From: Sphingopyxis sp.
Lineage (GTDB): Bacteria; Pseudomonadota; Alphaproteobacteria; Sphingomonadales; Sphingomonadaceae
NCBI GenBank assembly: GCA_002733865.1
Contig: NVXM01000002.1
Coordinates: 62,001 to 126,000, forward strand
Reading direction: 5' to 3'
Length of the DNA: 64,000 nt
Under the pieces are notes generated by a model, which ran no database searches, was not told where the DNA came from, and saw only the letters and a program-made list of their open reading frames with translations. Shown piece by piece: positions 36,312 through 45,671 of the stretch. The stretch's first letter is position 1, and each line of letters begins with the position of its first letter. A program made the position numbers and the translations under genes.

Positions 36312-37634
36312 ATGAATGAAGAGACAAATAGCATGCAGGCGAATCTGACTCCCAAAGCGATCGTCAAAGCCCTCGACGAGCATATTATCGGCCAGCAAGA
36401 TGCGAAACGTGCGGTGGCCGTGGCACTGCGCAACCGCTGGCGCAGGCAGCGACTGCCCGCTGAATTGCGGGAAGAGGTAACTCCCAAAAATATCCTGATG
36501 ATCGGCCCCACCGGCTGCGGCAAGACCGAAATTTCGCGCCGTCTGGCAAAGCTCGCCGATGCCCCGTTTATCAAGGTGGAAGCCACGAAGTTCACGGAAG
36601 TCGGCTATGTTGGCCGCGATGTCGAGCAAATCGCCCGCGATCTGGCCGAGGAAGCCGTGCGCCTGGAACGGGAACGCCGGCGAACGGCAGTAGATGAAGC
36701 CGCTGCCGAAGCGGCGATGAAGCGCCTGCTTGACGTTCTATGCGGCGAAAACGCAAGCGAAGCGACGAGAGAGAGTTTCCGGCAACGTGTTGTTGATGAT
36801 CACATGAACGACACCGAAATCGAGATTGAAGTCGAAGACACACCGAATATGCCGATGGACATTCCCGGCATGGGTGGCCAGGTTGGCATGATCAATCTCT
36901 CGGACATGATGGGCAAGGCGTTCAACCAAAACCGCCTGAAGCGCCGGAAGATGCGGGTCGCAGATGCCTGGGACAAGCTGGTGGAAGAAGAGTCCGACAA
37001 GCGGCTGGACGACGAGGATATTTCCAGAGCTGCGATCTCGGACGCCGAGTCGAATGGCATCGTATTCCTGGACGAAATAGACAAGATCGCGATGAGCGAT
37101 ATGCGTGGTGGCTCAGTAAGCCGGGAAGGTGTCCAGCGCGATCTGCTGCCGCTTATCGAGGGCACAACCGTCGCGACCAAATATGGTCCGATGAAAACGG
37201 ATCACATCCTGTTCATCGCATCCGGCGCTTTCTCGATATCCAAGCCGAGCGATATGCTGCCGGAACTGCAAGGCCGACTGCCGATCAGGGTGGAATTGCG
37301 AGCGCTCACCGAAGCCGATTTCGTGCGGATTTTGACCGAAACAAAGGCCAATCTGCCGCAGCAATATATCGCGCTGCTCGGCACGGAAGATGTCAAAATC
37401 ACTATTACCGAAGATGCCATCGAAAAACTGGCAGAAATTGCCGCGAATGTGAATGAGACGGTCGAGAATATCGGTGCCCGGCGATTGCAGACGATAATGG
37501 AAAAGCTGGTCGAAGAGATTAGCTTCACCGCCGAAGATCGGACTGGTGAGGAAATCAGCATCGACAAAGCCTATGTCGAAAAGCAGCTGTCCGATGTCGC
37601 CAAGGATACCGATTTATCGAAATATGTTCTGTGA
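36312..37634 (+). CDS. hslU: ATP-dependent protease ATPase subunit HslU
   Basis: AAA+ unfoldase that feeds substrates to HslV. Walker [10 protein letters not shown], Walker [10 protein letters not shown], and the I-domain between about residues 130 and 250 are visible; the C terminus ends in DTDLSKYVL, the tail that docks into HslV. Start uncertain: ATG 36312 (440 residues), ATG 36333, or GTG 36288 overlapping the hslV stop. It forms the hslVU operon. Confidence 0.95.
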   Translation: MNEETNSMQANLTPKAIVKALDEHIIGQQDAKRAVAVALRNRWRRQRLPAELREEVTPKNILMIGPTGCGKTEISRRLAKLADAPFIKVEATKFTEVGYVGRDVEQIARDLAEEAVRLERERRRTAVDEAAAEAAMKRLLDVLCGENASEATRESFRQRVVDDHMNDTEIEIEVEDTPNMPMDIPGMGGQVGMINLSDMMGKAFNQNRLKRRKMRVADAWDKLVEEESDKRLDDEDISRAAISDAESNGIVFLDEIDKIAMSDMRGGSVSREGVQRDLLPLIEGTTVATKYGPMKTDHILFIASGAFSISKPSDMLPELQGRLPIRVELRALTEADFVRILTETKANLPQQYIALLGTEDVKITITEDAIEKLAEIAANVNETVENIGARRLQTIMEKLVEEISFTAEDRTGEEISIDKAYVEKQLSDVAKDTDLSKYVL

Positions 37635-37770
37635 TAACCGGTCCTGAGTGCCGGCCATTTAAGCAAGAGATTGTCGCCCGCATGTTGCGATAGTGAATTA
37701 AATATCGAGAGCTGTAACCGAAGGCGGTTTGCGGGCGAATAATTCACCAGCTTTTAGAATGGATACTGTC

Positions 37771-38403
37771 ATGAACCCAAGCGCCACAATCCTGTCCTCC
37801 GTCCTGGCCATGGCTCTTTCTGCCTGTTCCGGCGCTGCGCCCGCCGACGATTCCGAAAGTAGCGAGCAGGTCGAAAACAAGCCAGAAACGGTTGTTGCTC
37901 CGATCACTGAAGCGCAGACGATTGATGCTGGACTGGCGGTTGGTGAGCAGGTTCCGATGGACGCGCGACTGCTTGACGATCAAGGGGAAACGACATTTGC
38001 TGATATGCTCGAAAAAGGCCCGGCCCTGGTCGTGTTTACGCGTTCGGTTGAATGGTGTCCCTATTGTCAAACGCAATTGAAATCGATCAACGCGCTGGTT
38101 CCTGAATTGAAGGAACGCGGCTACCATCTATATGGTCTGAGCTATGATAGCCCCGACCAACAGCAGCGCTTTGCGAAAAACCAGATGTTGCAATATGACA
38201 TGCTGTCCGACCAACCATCGGCTGTCATTGACGCTTTTGGGTTGCGCGATCCCCAATATACCGAAGGCCGCGCGGTGGGCGTTCCCTATGCTTCGGTGTT
38301 TGTGATCGATAAATCCGGGATGATAGTCGCGAAATGGGTGTCCGGCGATTACAAGAAGCGGCCGACCAACGAACAGATCCTGACGCTGGTCGACTCTATC
38401 TAA
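37771..38403 (+). CDS. thioredoxin-fold (peroxiredoxin-like) lipoprotein
   Basis: About 210 residues with a short signal ending in lipobox LSAC, so it is anchored outside the cytosol. After an acidic linker comes an AhpC/TSA-type domain: FTRSVEWCPYCQTQL contains a C-P-Y-C pair and VPYASVFVIDKSGMI is the usual fold strand. It could be a redox protein or bacterioferritin-comigratory-like peroxiredoxin; the exact activity is not clear. The TAA stop overlaps the stop of the convergent M16 gene. Confidence 0.75.
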   Translation: MNPSATILSSVLAMALSACSGAAPADDSESSEQVENKPETVVAPITEAQTIDAGLAVGEQVPMDARLLDDQGETTFADMLEKGPALVVFTRSVEWCPYCQTQLKSINALVPELKERGYHLYGLSYDSPDQQQRFAKNQMLQYDMLSDQPSAVIDAFGLRDPQYTEGRAVGVPYASVFVIDKSGMIVAKWVSGDYKKRPTNEQILTLVDSI

Positions 38404-41318
38404 TTGCTGCCGGACTTGGCCGATGGTGCCGGAACCGGCTCATTATCGTTGGCCGCCAAACTTTCTGATTCGGGCAGAACCGCCAGCTTCCATTCTTTTT
38501 TCTCATCAAAATATTTGATCGCCAGAGCTTGCACTTCTTCCGGCGTAATGACGGTATAGTCACTGAGCAGGCTTTGCAGCGCGACAAATTTTTGCGGATT
38601 GAAGGTCGCTCCCTCCAGCTGGCTGATCCAGAAACTGTTGCCGCTGCTCGCCCGGGAGATCAGCTGTCGCAAGGGTTCTACCACGCGCTGCAACTCATCC
38701 GCACTAATCGGGTTTTCCCGCAGGTCCTTGGCAATCATTTCCACGACCTTGTAGAACCGGTCGATATTGTCGGGCGTCAGCTGGCTCTGCGCGCCAATAT
38801 ATCCGCCGGATTGAAAATCGACCGGCCAGCTGTTCACAACCTGAGGACTATAGCTTGCCCCCTGTTGCGACCGGAGTATTTCGAACAACCGGTCATTGAA
38901 GATCGCCGTCAGTACTTCAAGCCTGCGGCTTTCTCGCACATTGGCGAGCCCTCCACCGGTCGGCCAGGCGACCATGGCAGCTGCTCTTTCCTTGTCACCT
39001 TTGTGCACGAGAATCACCGGGCCGTCGGTTGGTTCAGGAAATTGCGGTGACACGGCGTCGGCTGACGCCGGCGGAGCGTCGCGCCGCTTCAATGCACCAA
39101 ATGTCTTCAGAATGGATTCGACCGCCTGATCCCGGTCGAAATCGCCAAACAACATCAGTTCCAACGGTCCGCTGGCAAGAATCGGCTCCCAGAATTGTTT
39201 GAAATTCTCCGCAGTCAGCTGATTGAAATCGGCTCTGTCAGGCGTCTTCCAGCGCGGATCCTTACCGCGAAGAAGCCATTCCAGGTCGCGTTCGAGAACC
39301 GCTTGGGGGGAGGCTGAAAAGCTGTCATAGCCAATCAATGCGGCAGCCTTGCTGCGCATGACCGGTGCCGGATCCCAACGAGGAAAAGCCAGCTTGGCCG
39401 CGATCAAATGCAGCTGATCCTCGAGGTCAGACGGGCGGGTATCGGCCGTAATCTCGTAGGCGTCATCGTCTATCTCGAAACCCAATCCTATCCTCCGCCC
39501 GGTCGTAATTTTATCGAGTTCCTCTTGTCCCAGATCGCCAACGCCGCTCGCCATCAGCGCCAGAGCGCCGGACCATGCCAAAGTTTCCTGATCAGAAGGC
39601 AGACCGCTGTAACCGTGGCCAAAGCGAGCATTGACCATGATCTTGTTGCGTTCAGCCGTATTCGGGAACAACAACACCCTGACCCCGTTGGCAAGTTCCA
39701 GCTGCTCCATATCGAAATTTCCGATTGGCCGTGACGTTTTGATCGCCCCCTTTTTTCCTATCGCCTTGAGGGATTCAAATCCGATATCGGACTGAGCGAC
39801 GCGCACATTGCTGGCGGCGTCAACGGGACGCGTTAACGCGGCTGCCAGCTTTGCCTGACCGTTTTCCACGGCAACCGGCGATGACAGCAGAACCCGAGAG
39901 GTAACCCCCGAAAAAAGCTTGCGCGTGGATTCAAGCAAACGCTCCGGCGTATACAGGTCCCGCATTGCGCGGAAGACATCGAGCGCCACCTGCGGCGTCG
40001 CCACGGTCTCGTGGATATCGACCGCATTTATGATATTGTCCGCCTGCTTGCGCGCTGCTTCGGTCTGATAGCTTTCTACGCCAATGGCCAGGGCGGCATC
40101 AAACTCGGCCAGTTCACGGGCAATATCCTGTTCGGATGGCGCGACAGTGGTCGCGTCGCTGATGACAGCCCGGACGTCGTTGAGGGCGGCCTCCCAATCT
40201 TCACCAAGCGGCACGATATTGACGAAAGTCCCGTCAACGGAACGGCTGACGTCATCCTGACCGACAGCTGCCTGCAAATAGCTGCCTCCTGCCCTTCCCC
40301 CTGCTTCGAGGCGCCGGTTGATCATTTGCAAGGCCAACAAATCAATCAATATCTGCTGATTATAGACAATCGTATCTGCGACCTGTTCCCAGGGCCGCGC
40401 GATGATCATGGATATGAACCTCGGCAAGGTCGGTTCAATCAAAACCTGACTGACCTCGGCCAAATCCTGCGGCTCACCAAAATCGGGAGTCACGCCCGCC
40501 TCGCCATCGACCTGCCATTTGGAAAAATATTCGTTCAACAATTTGACAAATAAAGCTGGATCACCGTCGCCAGCGATAACGATCACCGTGTTCTCCGGCC
40601 GATACCAACGCTGATGAAATTGTTTCAGCATTTTCGGTGTCGCCCCACTCAAGGTCTCCGGCGTCCCGATCGGCGCGCGATTGGCCAGACGCTGTCCGGC
40701 AAAGAACAATTCCCTCGTCGCATTCTGGACTTTGGTCTGGGGTCCGGCGCGCTCTCGCAACTCGGCCAAAACAACGGGACGCTCCGCATTGACCGCCGTT
40801 GCACTCAGACCGGGAGAACGGACCATACCCGACAATATTTTGAGACTTTCGTCGAGGCTCGCGGTGCTTGCGTTAGGCAAATCGAGCTTATAGACCGTCT
40901 GCGTCGGCGTTGTTTCGGCGTTGCTGTCGCTCCCGAATGTTGCGCCAAGCCGCTGCCAAACACGCTTCGCTTCGCCGTCCGGAACATGCGTTGAGCCGCG
41001 AAACGTCAGATGCTCCATGAAGTGCGCAAAACCCTGCTCATCGTCCTCTTCCATCAGCGACCCAACGTCCATCCGGAGCCGGATTGACACTTGGCCGGGC
41101 GGGACACCGTTATGTTTCACTGCATAGCGCAAGCCATTGTCCAATTCCCCAAACGTCCAGGTCGTGTCGACGGGAATGTCGCTATTTTCATAGAGCCAGG
41201 GAACTGCATCGTCAGCTGCCACTTCTTGCGCGACCGCCATGCCGGGAACCGCCAGCAGACAGAGTAACATCAGGAAAAAGGAATATTGGCGTGCCGGATG
41301 GCAGATTGATCGTTTCAT
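38400..41318 (-). CDS. M16-family zinc metallopeptidase (PqqL/insulinase type)
   Basis: A 972-residue exported protease with an N-terminal signal (hydrophobic core about 12-30, AVAQ cleavage). The inverted zinc motif H-x-x-E-H is HFMEH at H99-H103, in the first of four expected M16 domains; the second half lacks the motif, as in two-half fused members. Substrate unknown; periplasmic peptide breakdown is likely. The ATG at 41318 is chosen because the longer frame adds a non-signal start. Divergent from the nfuA-like gene. Confidence 0.9.
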   Translation of the reverse strand: MKRSICHPARQYSFFLMLLCLLAVPGMAVAQEVAADDAVPWLYENSDIPVDTTWTFGELDNGLRYAVKHNGVPPGQVSIRLRMDVGSLMEEDDEQGFAHFMEHLTFRGSTHVPDGEAKRVWQRLGATFGSDSNAETTPTQTVYKLDLPNASTASLDESLKILSGMVRSPGLSATAVNAERPVVLAELRERAGPQTKVQNATRELFFAGQRLANRAPIGTPETLSGATPKMLKQFHQRWYRPENTVIVIAGDGDPALFVKLLNEYFSKWQVDGEAGVTPDFGEPQDLAEVSQVLIEPTLPRFISMIIARPWEQVADTIVYNQQILIDLLALQMINRRLEAGGRAGGSYLQAAVGQDDVSRSVDGTFVNIVPLGEDWEAALNDVRAVISDATTVAPSEQDIARELAEFDAALAIGVESYQTEAARKQADNIINAVDIHETVATPQVALDVFRAMRDLYTPERLLESTRKLFSGVTSRVLLSSPVAVENGQAKLAAALTRPVDAASNVRVAQSDIGFESLKAIGKKGAIKTSRPIGNFDMEQLELANGVRVLLFPNTAERNKIMVNARFGHGYSGLPSDQETLAWSGALALMASGVGDLGQEELDKITTGRRIGLGFEIDDDAYEITADTRPSDLEDQLHLIAAKLAFPRWDPAPVMRSKAAALIGYDSFSASPQAVLERDLEWLLRGKDPRWKTPDRADFNQLTAENFKQFWEPILASGPLELMLFGDFDRDQAVESILKTFGALKRRDAPPASADAVSPQFPEPTDGPVILVHKGDKERAAAMVAWPTGGGLANVRESRRLEVLTAIFNDRLFEILRSQQGASYSPQVVNSWPVDFQSGGYIGAQSQLTPDNIDRFYKVVEMIAKDLRENPISADELQRVVEPLRQLISRASSGNSFWISQLEGATFNPQKFVALQSLLSDYTVITPEEVQALAIKYFDEKKEWKLAVLPESESLAANDNEPVPAPSAKSGSN

Positions 41319-41442
41319 GCAGCGGATATAAGCAGCCCCAATCTTACTGGCCAGTGAATATTCCTGACATACTTTTTCACCAGCGCAGGGTTTCGACCGT
41401 TTTGCCCTTGATCGCACGCCCTATAATCGCCAGATAACATCT

Positions 41443-42015
41443 ATGTTGATTGAAACCGAAAAAACACCAAACCCCTCAACCCTGAAATTCCTGCTGGGAC
41501 AGCCGGTTATGACGGACGGCACCCGCGATTTTGCCTCGCCCGAAGATGCCGAGGTGTCACCGCTGGCAGAGGCGCTTTTCTCGCTGGGTGACGTGACCGG
41601 CGTTTTCTTTGGTTCTGACTTTATCTCGGTAACCTGTGGACCAGGAGCAGACTGGGCCGACCAGAAGCCCCAGGTACTGAGCATCTTGCTCGATCATTTC
41701 TCCGCCGGACTGCCTCTTTTCAAGCCCGGCAGCGCGGGTGACATTGTTGTGCCTCCTGAAGAAGAGGTCCACGACGATCCGGAAGATGCCGATATTGTCG
41801 CTCAGATCAAAGAGCTGATTGAGACCAGGGTCCGTCCTGCGGTTGCCAATGACGGCGGCGATATTATTTACCGCGGTTTCAACAAAGGAACGGTTTTCCT
41901 CAAAATGCAGGGTGCCTGCGCGGGTTGCCCCTCCTCCACCGCGACGCTCAAACATGGCATCGAGTCCCTCCTTAAGCATTATGTGCCCGAGGTCAGCGAC
42001 GTCCAGGCCGCATAG
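41443..42015 (+). CDS. NfuA-type iron-sulfur carrier
   Basis: A 190-residue Fe-S cluster carrier protein. The N-terminal Nfu_N domain (TEKTPNPSTLKFLLGQPV) is followed by the NifU C-terminal domain with the cluster motif CAGCPSS (C-x2-C). It delivers 4Fe-4S clusters to targets such as lipoyl synthase or aconitase in related bacteria. The rutE-like gene follows after 25 bp. The two-domain layout fits alphaproteobacterial and mitochondrial NFU1-like proteins. Confidence 0.93.
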   Translation: MLIETEKTPNPSTLKFLLGQPVMTDGTRDFASPEDAEVSPLAEALFSLGDVTGVFFGSDFISVTCGPGADWADQKPQVLSILLDHFSAGLPLFKPGSAGDIVVPPEEEVHDDPEDADIVAQIKELIETRVRPAVANDGGDIIYRGFNKGTVFLKMQGACAGCPSSTATLKHGIESLLKHYVPEVSDVQAA

Positions 42016-42040
42016 ATCACAATAAATCCAAGGCAGAAAT

Positions 42041-42634
42041 ATGAATTCACCCCTCGGTCAAGAATCGCTCGATCAGCTATTTCTCGAAGCGCGCACCTAT
42101 AATGGCTATCATGACAAACCCGTGTCTGTAGACCAATTGCATGAAATCTGGAATCTGATGAAAATGGGTCCGACCAGCGCTAACATGCTGCCATCGCGAC
42201 TGATCTGGTGCCACAGCCAACAGTCCCGGGACCGGCTTGCTAATCTGGCTTCGGCAGGAAATCAAGACAAAATACGCAAGGCGCCGGCGGCGGTCATTAT
42301 CGGCATGGACGAAAATTTCCATGAACATCTGCCCGAGCTTTTCCCCCACGCCGATGCAAAAAGCTGGTTTGAGGGCGATCCGGAAGCCCGCAAAACTCAC
42401 GCCCTGCGCAACAGTTCCTTGCAGGGAGCCTATTTCATCATGGCCGCTCGGGCACTCGGCCTCGATACCGGCCCCATGTCCGGCTTCGACAATGACGCCG
42501 TCGATAAAGAGTTTTTCGGCGATCAACCGCACGTCAAATCGAACTTTATTTCGACACTGGGCTATGGCGATCCATCGACATTGTTCGATCGCAGCCCGCG
42601 TCCAGATTTCGACACCTTCAACAGCTTGATCTGA
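42041..42634 (+). CDS. RutE/HadB-type nitroreductase
   Basis: A 197-residue FMN-dependent nitroreductase-fold protein. The segments NGYHDKPVSVDQL, GPTSANMLPSR and ARALGLDTGPMSGFDN match the malonic semialdehyde reductase RutE/HadB branch. No rut genes are nearby, so the true substrate is open. An AAGG site precedes the ATG. It lies between the Fe-S carrier gene and tsaB. Confidence 0.87.
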   Translation: MNSPLGQESLDQLFLEARTYNGYHDKPVSVDQLHEIWNLMKMGPTSANMLPSRLIWCHSQQSRDRLANLASAGNQDKIRKAPAAVIIGMDENFHEHLPELFPHADAKSWFEGDPEARKTHALRNSSLQGAYFIMAARALGLDTGPMSGFDNDAVDKEFFGDQPHVKSNFISTLGYGDPSTLFDRSPRPDFDTFNSLI

Positions 42635-42641
42635 GCGGTTA

Positions 42642-43268
42642 ATGGGCGAGCGCCTTCTCGCTATAGATACGGCCACTATCGCATGTTCCGTTGCCCTGTT
42701 CGAAGATGGTGCTTTGATCGATTCCAGCTATGCCGAGATAGGCCGCGGCCATGCGGAAAAACTGATTCCAGCGATTGCCCAGCTCCGGGACTGCGGCAAA
42801 GCGGATAAGATACTGGTGAATTGCGGACCCGGCAGCTTTACCGGTGTCCGCATCGGTATTTCCGCTGCGAAGGCGCTGGCTCTGGCTTGGGGAGCCGACG
42901 TACAGGGATATAATTGCCTGGCGATTGTGGCAGCTCAAGCGCTTCAGCGAATGGAAACACCGCGTCCGGTTTGCGTCGCCATGCAGGCGGGGCATGGTGA
43001 ATATTTTCTGCAAAACTTCTTCGAAACCGGGCAACCGATGGAGCCTTTCAAAACGCTGACCCCGGAACAGGCCGCAGGCGAAGTGAAAGCGGGCGTCATC
43101 GCCGGATCTGCTGCGGCAGAATTGGCCGCTGCGGTGGGTGCTGATATTCACTTTCCCATATTGCCAAACGCAGCCGACATCTATTTAGTGGGTGAGGAAA
43201 TGAAAAACATGCCTGCTACAGCCACTTATGGACGCAAACCAGACGCCCAGCCAGCGACCATCGTCTGA
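42642..43268 (+). CDS. tsaB: tRNA threonylcarbamoyladenosine biosynthesis protein TsaB
   Basis: TsaB is an ASKHA-fold partner of TsaD in t6A37 modification of ANN-decoding tRNAs. The N-terminal LLAIDTATIACSVALFEDG and GRGHAEKLIPAI are typical; the CGPGSFTGVRIGISAAKALA block is diagnostic. Length 208 residues. It is followed after 3 bp by rimI, the usual linked gene; tsaD and tsaE are elsewhere. Confidence 0.94.
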   Translation: MGERLLAIDTATIACSVALFEDGALIDSSYAEIGRGHAEKLIPAIAQLRDCGKADKILVNCGPGSFTGVRIGISAAKALALAWGADVQGYNCLAIVAAQALQRMETPRPVCVAMQAGHGEYFLQNFFETGQPMEPFKTLTPEQAAGEVKAGVIAGSAAAELAAAVGADIHFPILPNAADIYLVGEEMKNMPATATYGRKPDAQPATIV

Positions 43269-43271
43269 GCG

Positions 43272-43775
43272 ATGGCGAGCCGCCAAATCCTGGGGGACGA
43301 TCATGCGATTGAACCGGTCGAAATCCGGGCCGGTGATCTTTCCGACTTGAGTGACGTGATGACCGTCATGGAACGCGCCTTTCCCAAAACATATGGCGAA
43401 GGGTGGAACCATCACCAGTGCCGATCAATGCTGGTCATGCCGACTGCAAAACTGCTGATAGCCAGCCAGGGCGGTGTCGCGTGCGGATTCGCCATTAGCC
43501 GACAGGCCGCAGATGAGGAAGAGCTGCTAATGATCGCTGTTTCTCCCGACAGCCAGGGCAAGGGAATCGGATATCTATTACTTGAACATGTGCTTCAGGC
43601 AGCACGCGCTGATGATGTAGTCTTTGTCTTCTTAGAAATGAGAGCCGATAATCCGGCGGAGAAGCTCTACAAAAAATTCGGTTTTCGCCAGATAGGGATC
43701 CGAAAGGCCTATTATACTGGCCCTGATATGGAAAAGTTTGACGCGATTACTTACAAAACCGTGTTAACCATCTAA
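43272..43775 (+). CDS. rimI: ribosomal-protein S18-alanine N-acetyltransferase
   Basis: GNAT enzyme of 167 residues. The acetyl-CoA motif VSPDSQGKGIGYLLLEHVL and the EMRADNPAEKLYKKFGFRQIGIRKAYY block match RimI, which acetylates the N-terminal Ala of ribosomal protein S18. Adjacent tsaB supports this call. The first 15 residues are longer than in E. coli and could mean a later start. Confidence 0.9.
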   Translation: MASRQILGDDHAIEPVEIRAGDLSDLSDVMTVMERAFPKTYGEGWNHHQCRSMLVMPTAKLLIASQGGVACGFAISRQAADEEELLMIAVSPDSQGKGIGYLLLEHVLQAARADDVVFVFLEMRADNPAEKLYKKFGFRQIGIRKAYYTGPDMEKFDAITYKTVLTI

Positions 43776-43804
43776 AGTAATCGTTGATCCTATTGAGTGT
43801 TGCA

Positions 43805-43853
43805 GCGCGGCAAAGTTCGTGTCAATAACGCCGCGCAATATCTGCAATATAAT
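43805..43853 (+). promoter_or_regulatory. mucR leader: inverted repeat and predicted -10 box
   Basis: Arms GCGCGGC (43805-43811) and GCCGCGC (43830-43836) flank 18 AT-richer bases; a perfect TATAAT lies at 43848-43853, 28 bp before the mucR ATG. I see no clear -35 box; the repeat sits where it would be, so control by a bound protein is possible. Confidence 0.4.
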
Positions 43854-43881
43854 AATAACGGTCGCACAAAGGTAATAAAAT

Positions 43882-44298
43882 ATGACAGAGGAAGAGAGTG
43901 CTCTGAATGAGACGTTGATTACGCTCACTTCAGACATCGTTGCTGCGCATGTCAGCAACAACAGCGTAGCGGTTTCGGATTTACCGCTTATCATCAGTAG
44001 TGTTCACGGGGCACTCGCAGGGCTTTCCGGCCAAGCCGCCGAACAGGCGCGTCCAGAGCCCGCTGTGCCCATCAAGTCCTCGATTAAACCAGATTATGTG
44101 GTTTGTCTGGAGGATGGCAAAAAGCTGAAAATGTTGAAACGCCACTTGATGACGCATTACGGGATGACGCCGGAAGATTACCGCGCGAAATGGGGACTTC
44201 CCAATGATTACCCGATGGTAGCGCCAAATTATGCGGAAAAGCGGCGTCAGCTTGCCAAGGCAATCGGCCTGGGCAAGAAAAAGGGCAAAAAGAACTAA
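43882..44298 (+). CDS. mucR: MucR/Ros-family transcriptional regulator
   Basis: A 138-residue DNA-binding regulator of the Ros/MucR family, which in alphaproteobacteria acts as an AT-rich-DNA silencer and regulator of surface and cell-cycle genes. The zinc-finger-like region is CLEDGKKLKMLKRHLMTHYGMTPEDYRAKWGLP; C75, H88 and H92 are present, but the second cysteine is replaced by D78. Similar non-Cys2His2 members are known and can fold with altered or no zinc. The basic C-terminal tail ends in KKKGKKN. An AAAGG site precedes the ATG. Confidence 0.9.
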   Translation: MTEEESALNETLITLTSDIVAAHVSNNSVAVSDLPLIISSVHGALAGLSGQAAEQARPEPAVPIKSSIKPDYVVCLEDGKKLKMLKRHLMTHYGMTPEDYRAKWGLPNDYPMVAPNYAEKRRQLAKAIGLGKKKGKKN

Positions 44299-44326
44299 AG
44301 AGTTTTCTTATTGCGCGGAATTTGGA

Positions 44327-44360
44327 AAAATTGCGGCGAACGTGCCGCAATTTTCTCTTT
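44327..44360 (+). terminator. rho-independent terminator after mucR
   Basis: Stem AAAATTGCGGC (44327-44337) with GCCGCAATTTT (44344-44354), a 6-base loop, then CTCTTT. It separates mucR from the fur transcript. Confidence 0.8.
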
Positions 44361-44413
44361 GCAATATCCCCTGCCCCGCATAGAGTCTTCCCCCAGAGTA
44401 ACGGAAAGGTTCC

Positions 44414-44836
44414 ATGCCCCAGAAAATTGATCTTGAAGCATTATGTGCGGAAAAAGGGCTCCGCATCACCGATCAACGTCGTGTGATCGCCCGAGTCATT
44501 TCCGATGCCGAAGATCATCCAGACGTGGAAACCCTGCACGAGCGGGCATCCGCTGTGGATTCCCGTATTTCGATCGCGACCGTGTATCGGACAGTACGCT
44601 TGTTCGAAGAAGCCGGCATTTTGGACCGCCACGACTTTGGCGATGGCCGCGCTCGCTATGAAGCGGTACCGGAAGCACATCACGATCATCTGATCGATGT
44701 CGAAACCGGGCGAGTCATTGAATTTGTCGACCCGGAGCTGGAAGCGCTGCAAAAACAGATCGCCGAAAAGCTGGGCTATCGCTTGGTAGATCACCGCATG
44801 GAGCTATATGGCGTATCGCTCGCCAGAAAAAGCTGA
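44414..44836 (+). CDS. fur: Fur-family metal-dependent regulator
   Basis: A 140-residue winged-helix metalloregulator. The DNA-binding helix region SRISIATVYRTVRLFEEAG and the metal-site histidine run AHHDHLIDVETG (H89, H90, H92) are clear. The structural-zinc CxxC pairs of E. coli Fur are absent; only one Cys (C11) is present, as in many alphaproteobacterial Fur/Mur proteins. It may thus sense iron or manganese. A GGAAAGG site precedes the ATG. Confidence 0.9.
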   Translation: MPQKIDLEALCAEKGLRITDQRRVIARVISDAEDHPDVETLHERASAVDSRISIATVYRTVRLFEEAGILDRHDFGDGRARYEAVPEAHHDHLIDVETGRVIEFVDPELEALQKQIAEKLGYRLVDHRMELYGVSLARKS

Positions 44837-44915
44837 TCTGCCACACTCCGACCCGGACGCAAGGCCTTGCGACACACAGCCGATGGCATATAGGCTGTGG
44901 GATGGAGCAACACCG

Positions 44916-45662
44916 ATGGGTTATATAAGATTTATCTTGCGCCTGGCGCTCCTCTTTACAGCGTTGCTCGTCTGCATCCCCTTTTACTACATCTGGCGCA
45001 TATTGCGATTGCCCAACCCTTGGCCACGCACATTTCTCAAGATCGCAGCCTTTGCTTGCGGCGCCCGGGTGAAGATTATCGGCGTTCCGATCAAACGGGA
45101 CGTTTTTTTCATATCCAACCATCTGTCCTGGGTCGATATTGCAATTCTGGGCGGCCACAGCGGTACGGCCTTCGTCTCGAAGGAAGAAATCGGCAACTGG
45201 CCGATCATTGGCTGGCTTTGTCGGCTCAATGACACGGTTTTTGTATCCCGCTCAGATAGGATGGGTATTGCCCGGCAGATCAACCAATTGCGTGATGCTC
45301 TAGAGGAGACCTGGGCGATCACGATCTTTCCCGAAGGTACGACTACCGATGGATCAACCCTGCTCCCGTTCAAGGCGCCGTTGTTAAAAGTGCTCGACCC
45401 TCCCCCACCGGGCATCATGGTCCAGCCTATATTTCTGAATTATGGCGAGCATGCCTGGGAAATTGGCTGGACGGGAGAAGAAAGCGCACCATCGAACGCA
45501 TGGCGGTTGCTGACCCGGCGCGGCAGTTTTCTGGTCGAGGTCCATTTTCTGGAACCGTTTGACCCCGGCCATTATTCCGACCGGAAAGAAATTGCCGCGG
45601 AGGCGCGGCGCAGAATCGCAGAACCGCTTTCAGCTTCCCTGGGGGGAAAACCCATTGTATAG
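44916..45662 (+). CDS. plsC: 1-acyl-sn-glycerol-3-phosphate acyltransferase-like protein
   Basis: PlsC-family acyltransferase of 248 residues with one N-terminal hydrophobic segment (about 5-30). The catalytic NHLSWVD (H-x4-D) and the substrate motif FPEGTTTDG are clear. The ATG at 44916 has GGAG before it; upstream ATGs at 44883 and 44808 give extra residues and the latter overlaps fur. Lies between fur and miaB, as in relatives. Its substrate may be lysophosphatidic acid or another lysolipid. Confidence 0.9.
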   Translation: MGYIRFILRLALLFTALLVCIPFYYIWRILRLPNPWPRTFLKIAAFACGARVKIIGVPIKRDVFFISNHLSWVDIAILGGHSGTAFVSKEEIGNWPIIGWLCRLNDTVFVSRSDRMGIARQINQLRDALEETWAITIFPEGTTTDGSTLLPFKAPLLKVLDPPPPGIMVQPIFLNYGEHAWEIGWTGEESAPSNAWRLLTRRGSFLVEVHFLEPFDPGHYSDRKEIAAEARRRIAEPLSASLGGKPIV

Positions 45663-45671
45663 GCACGGTCT

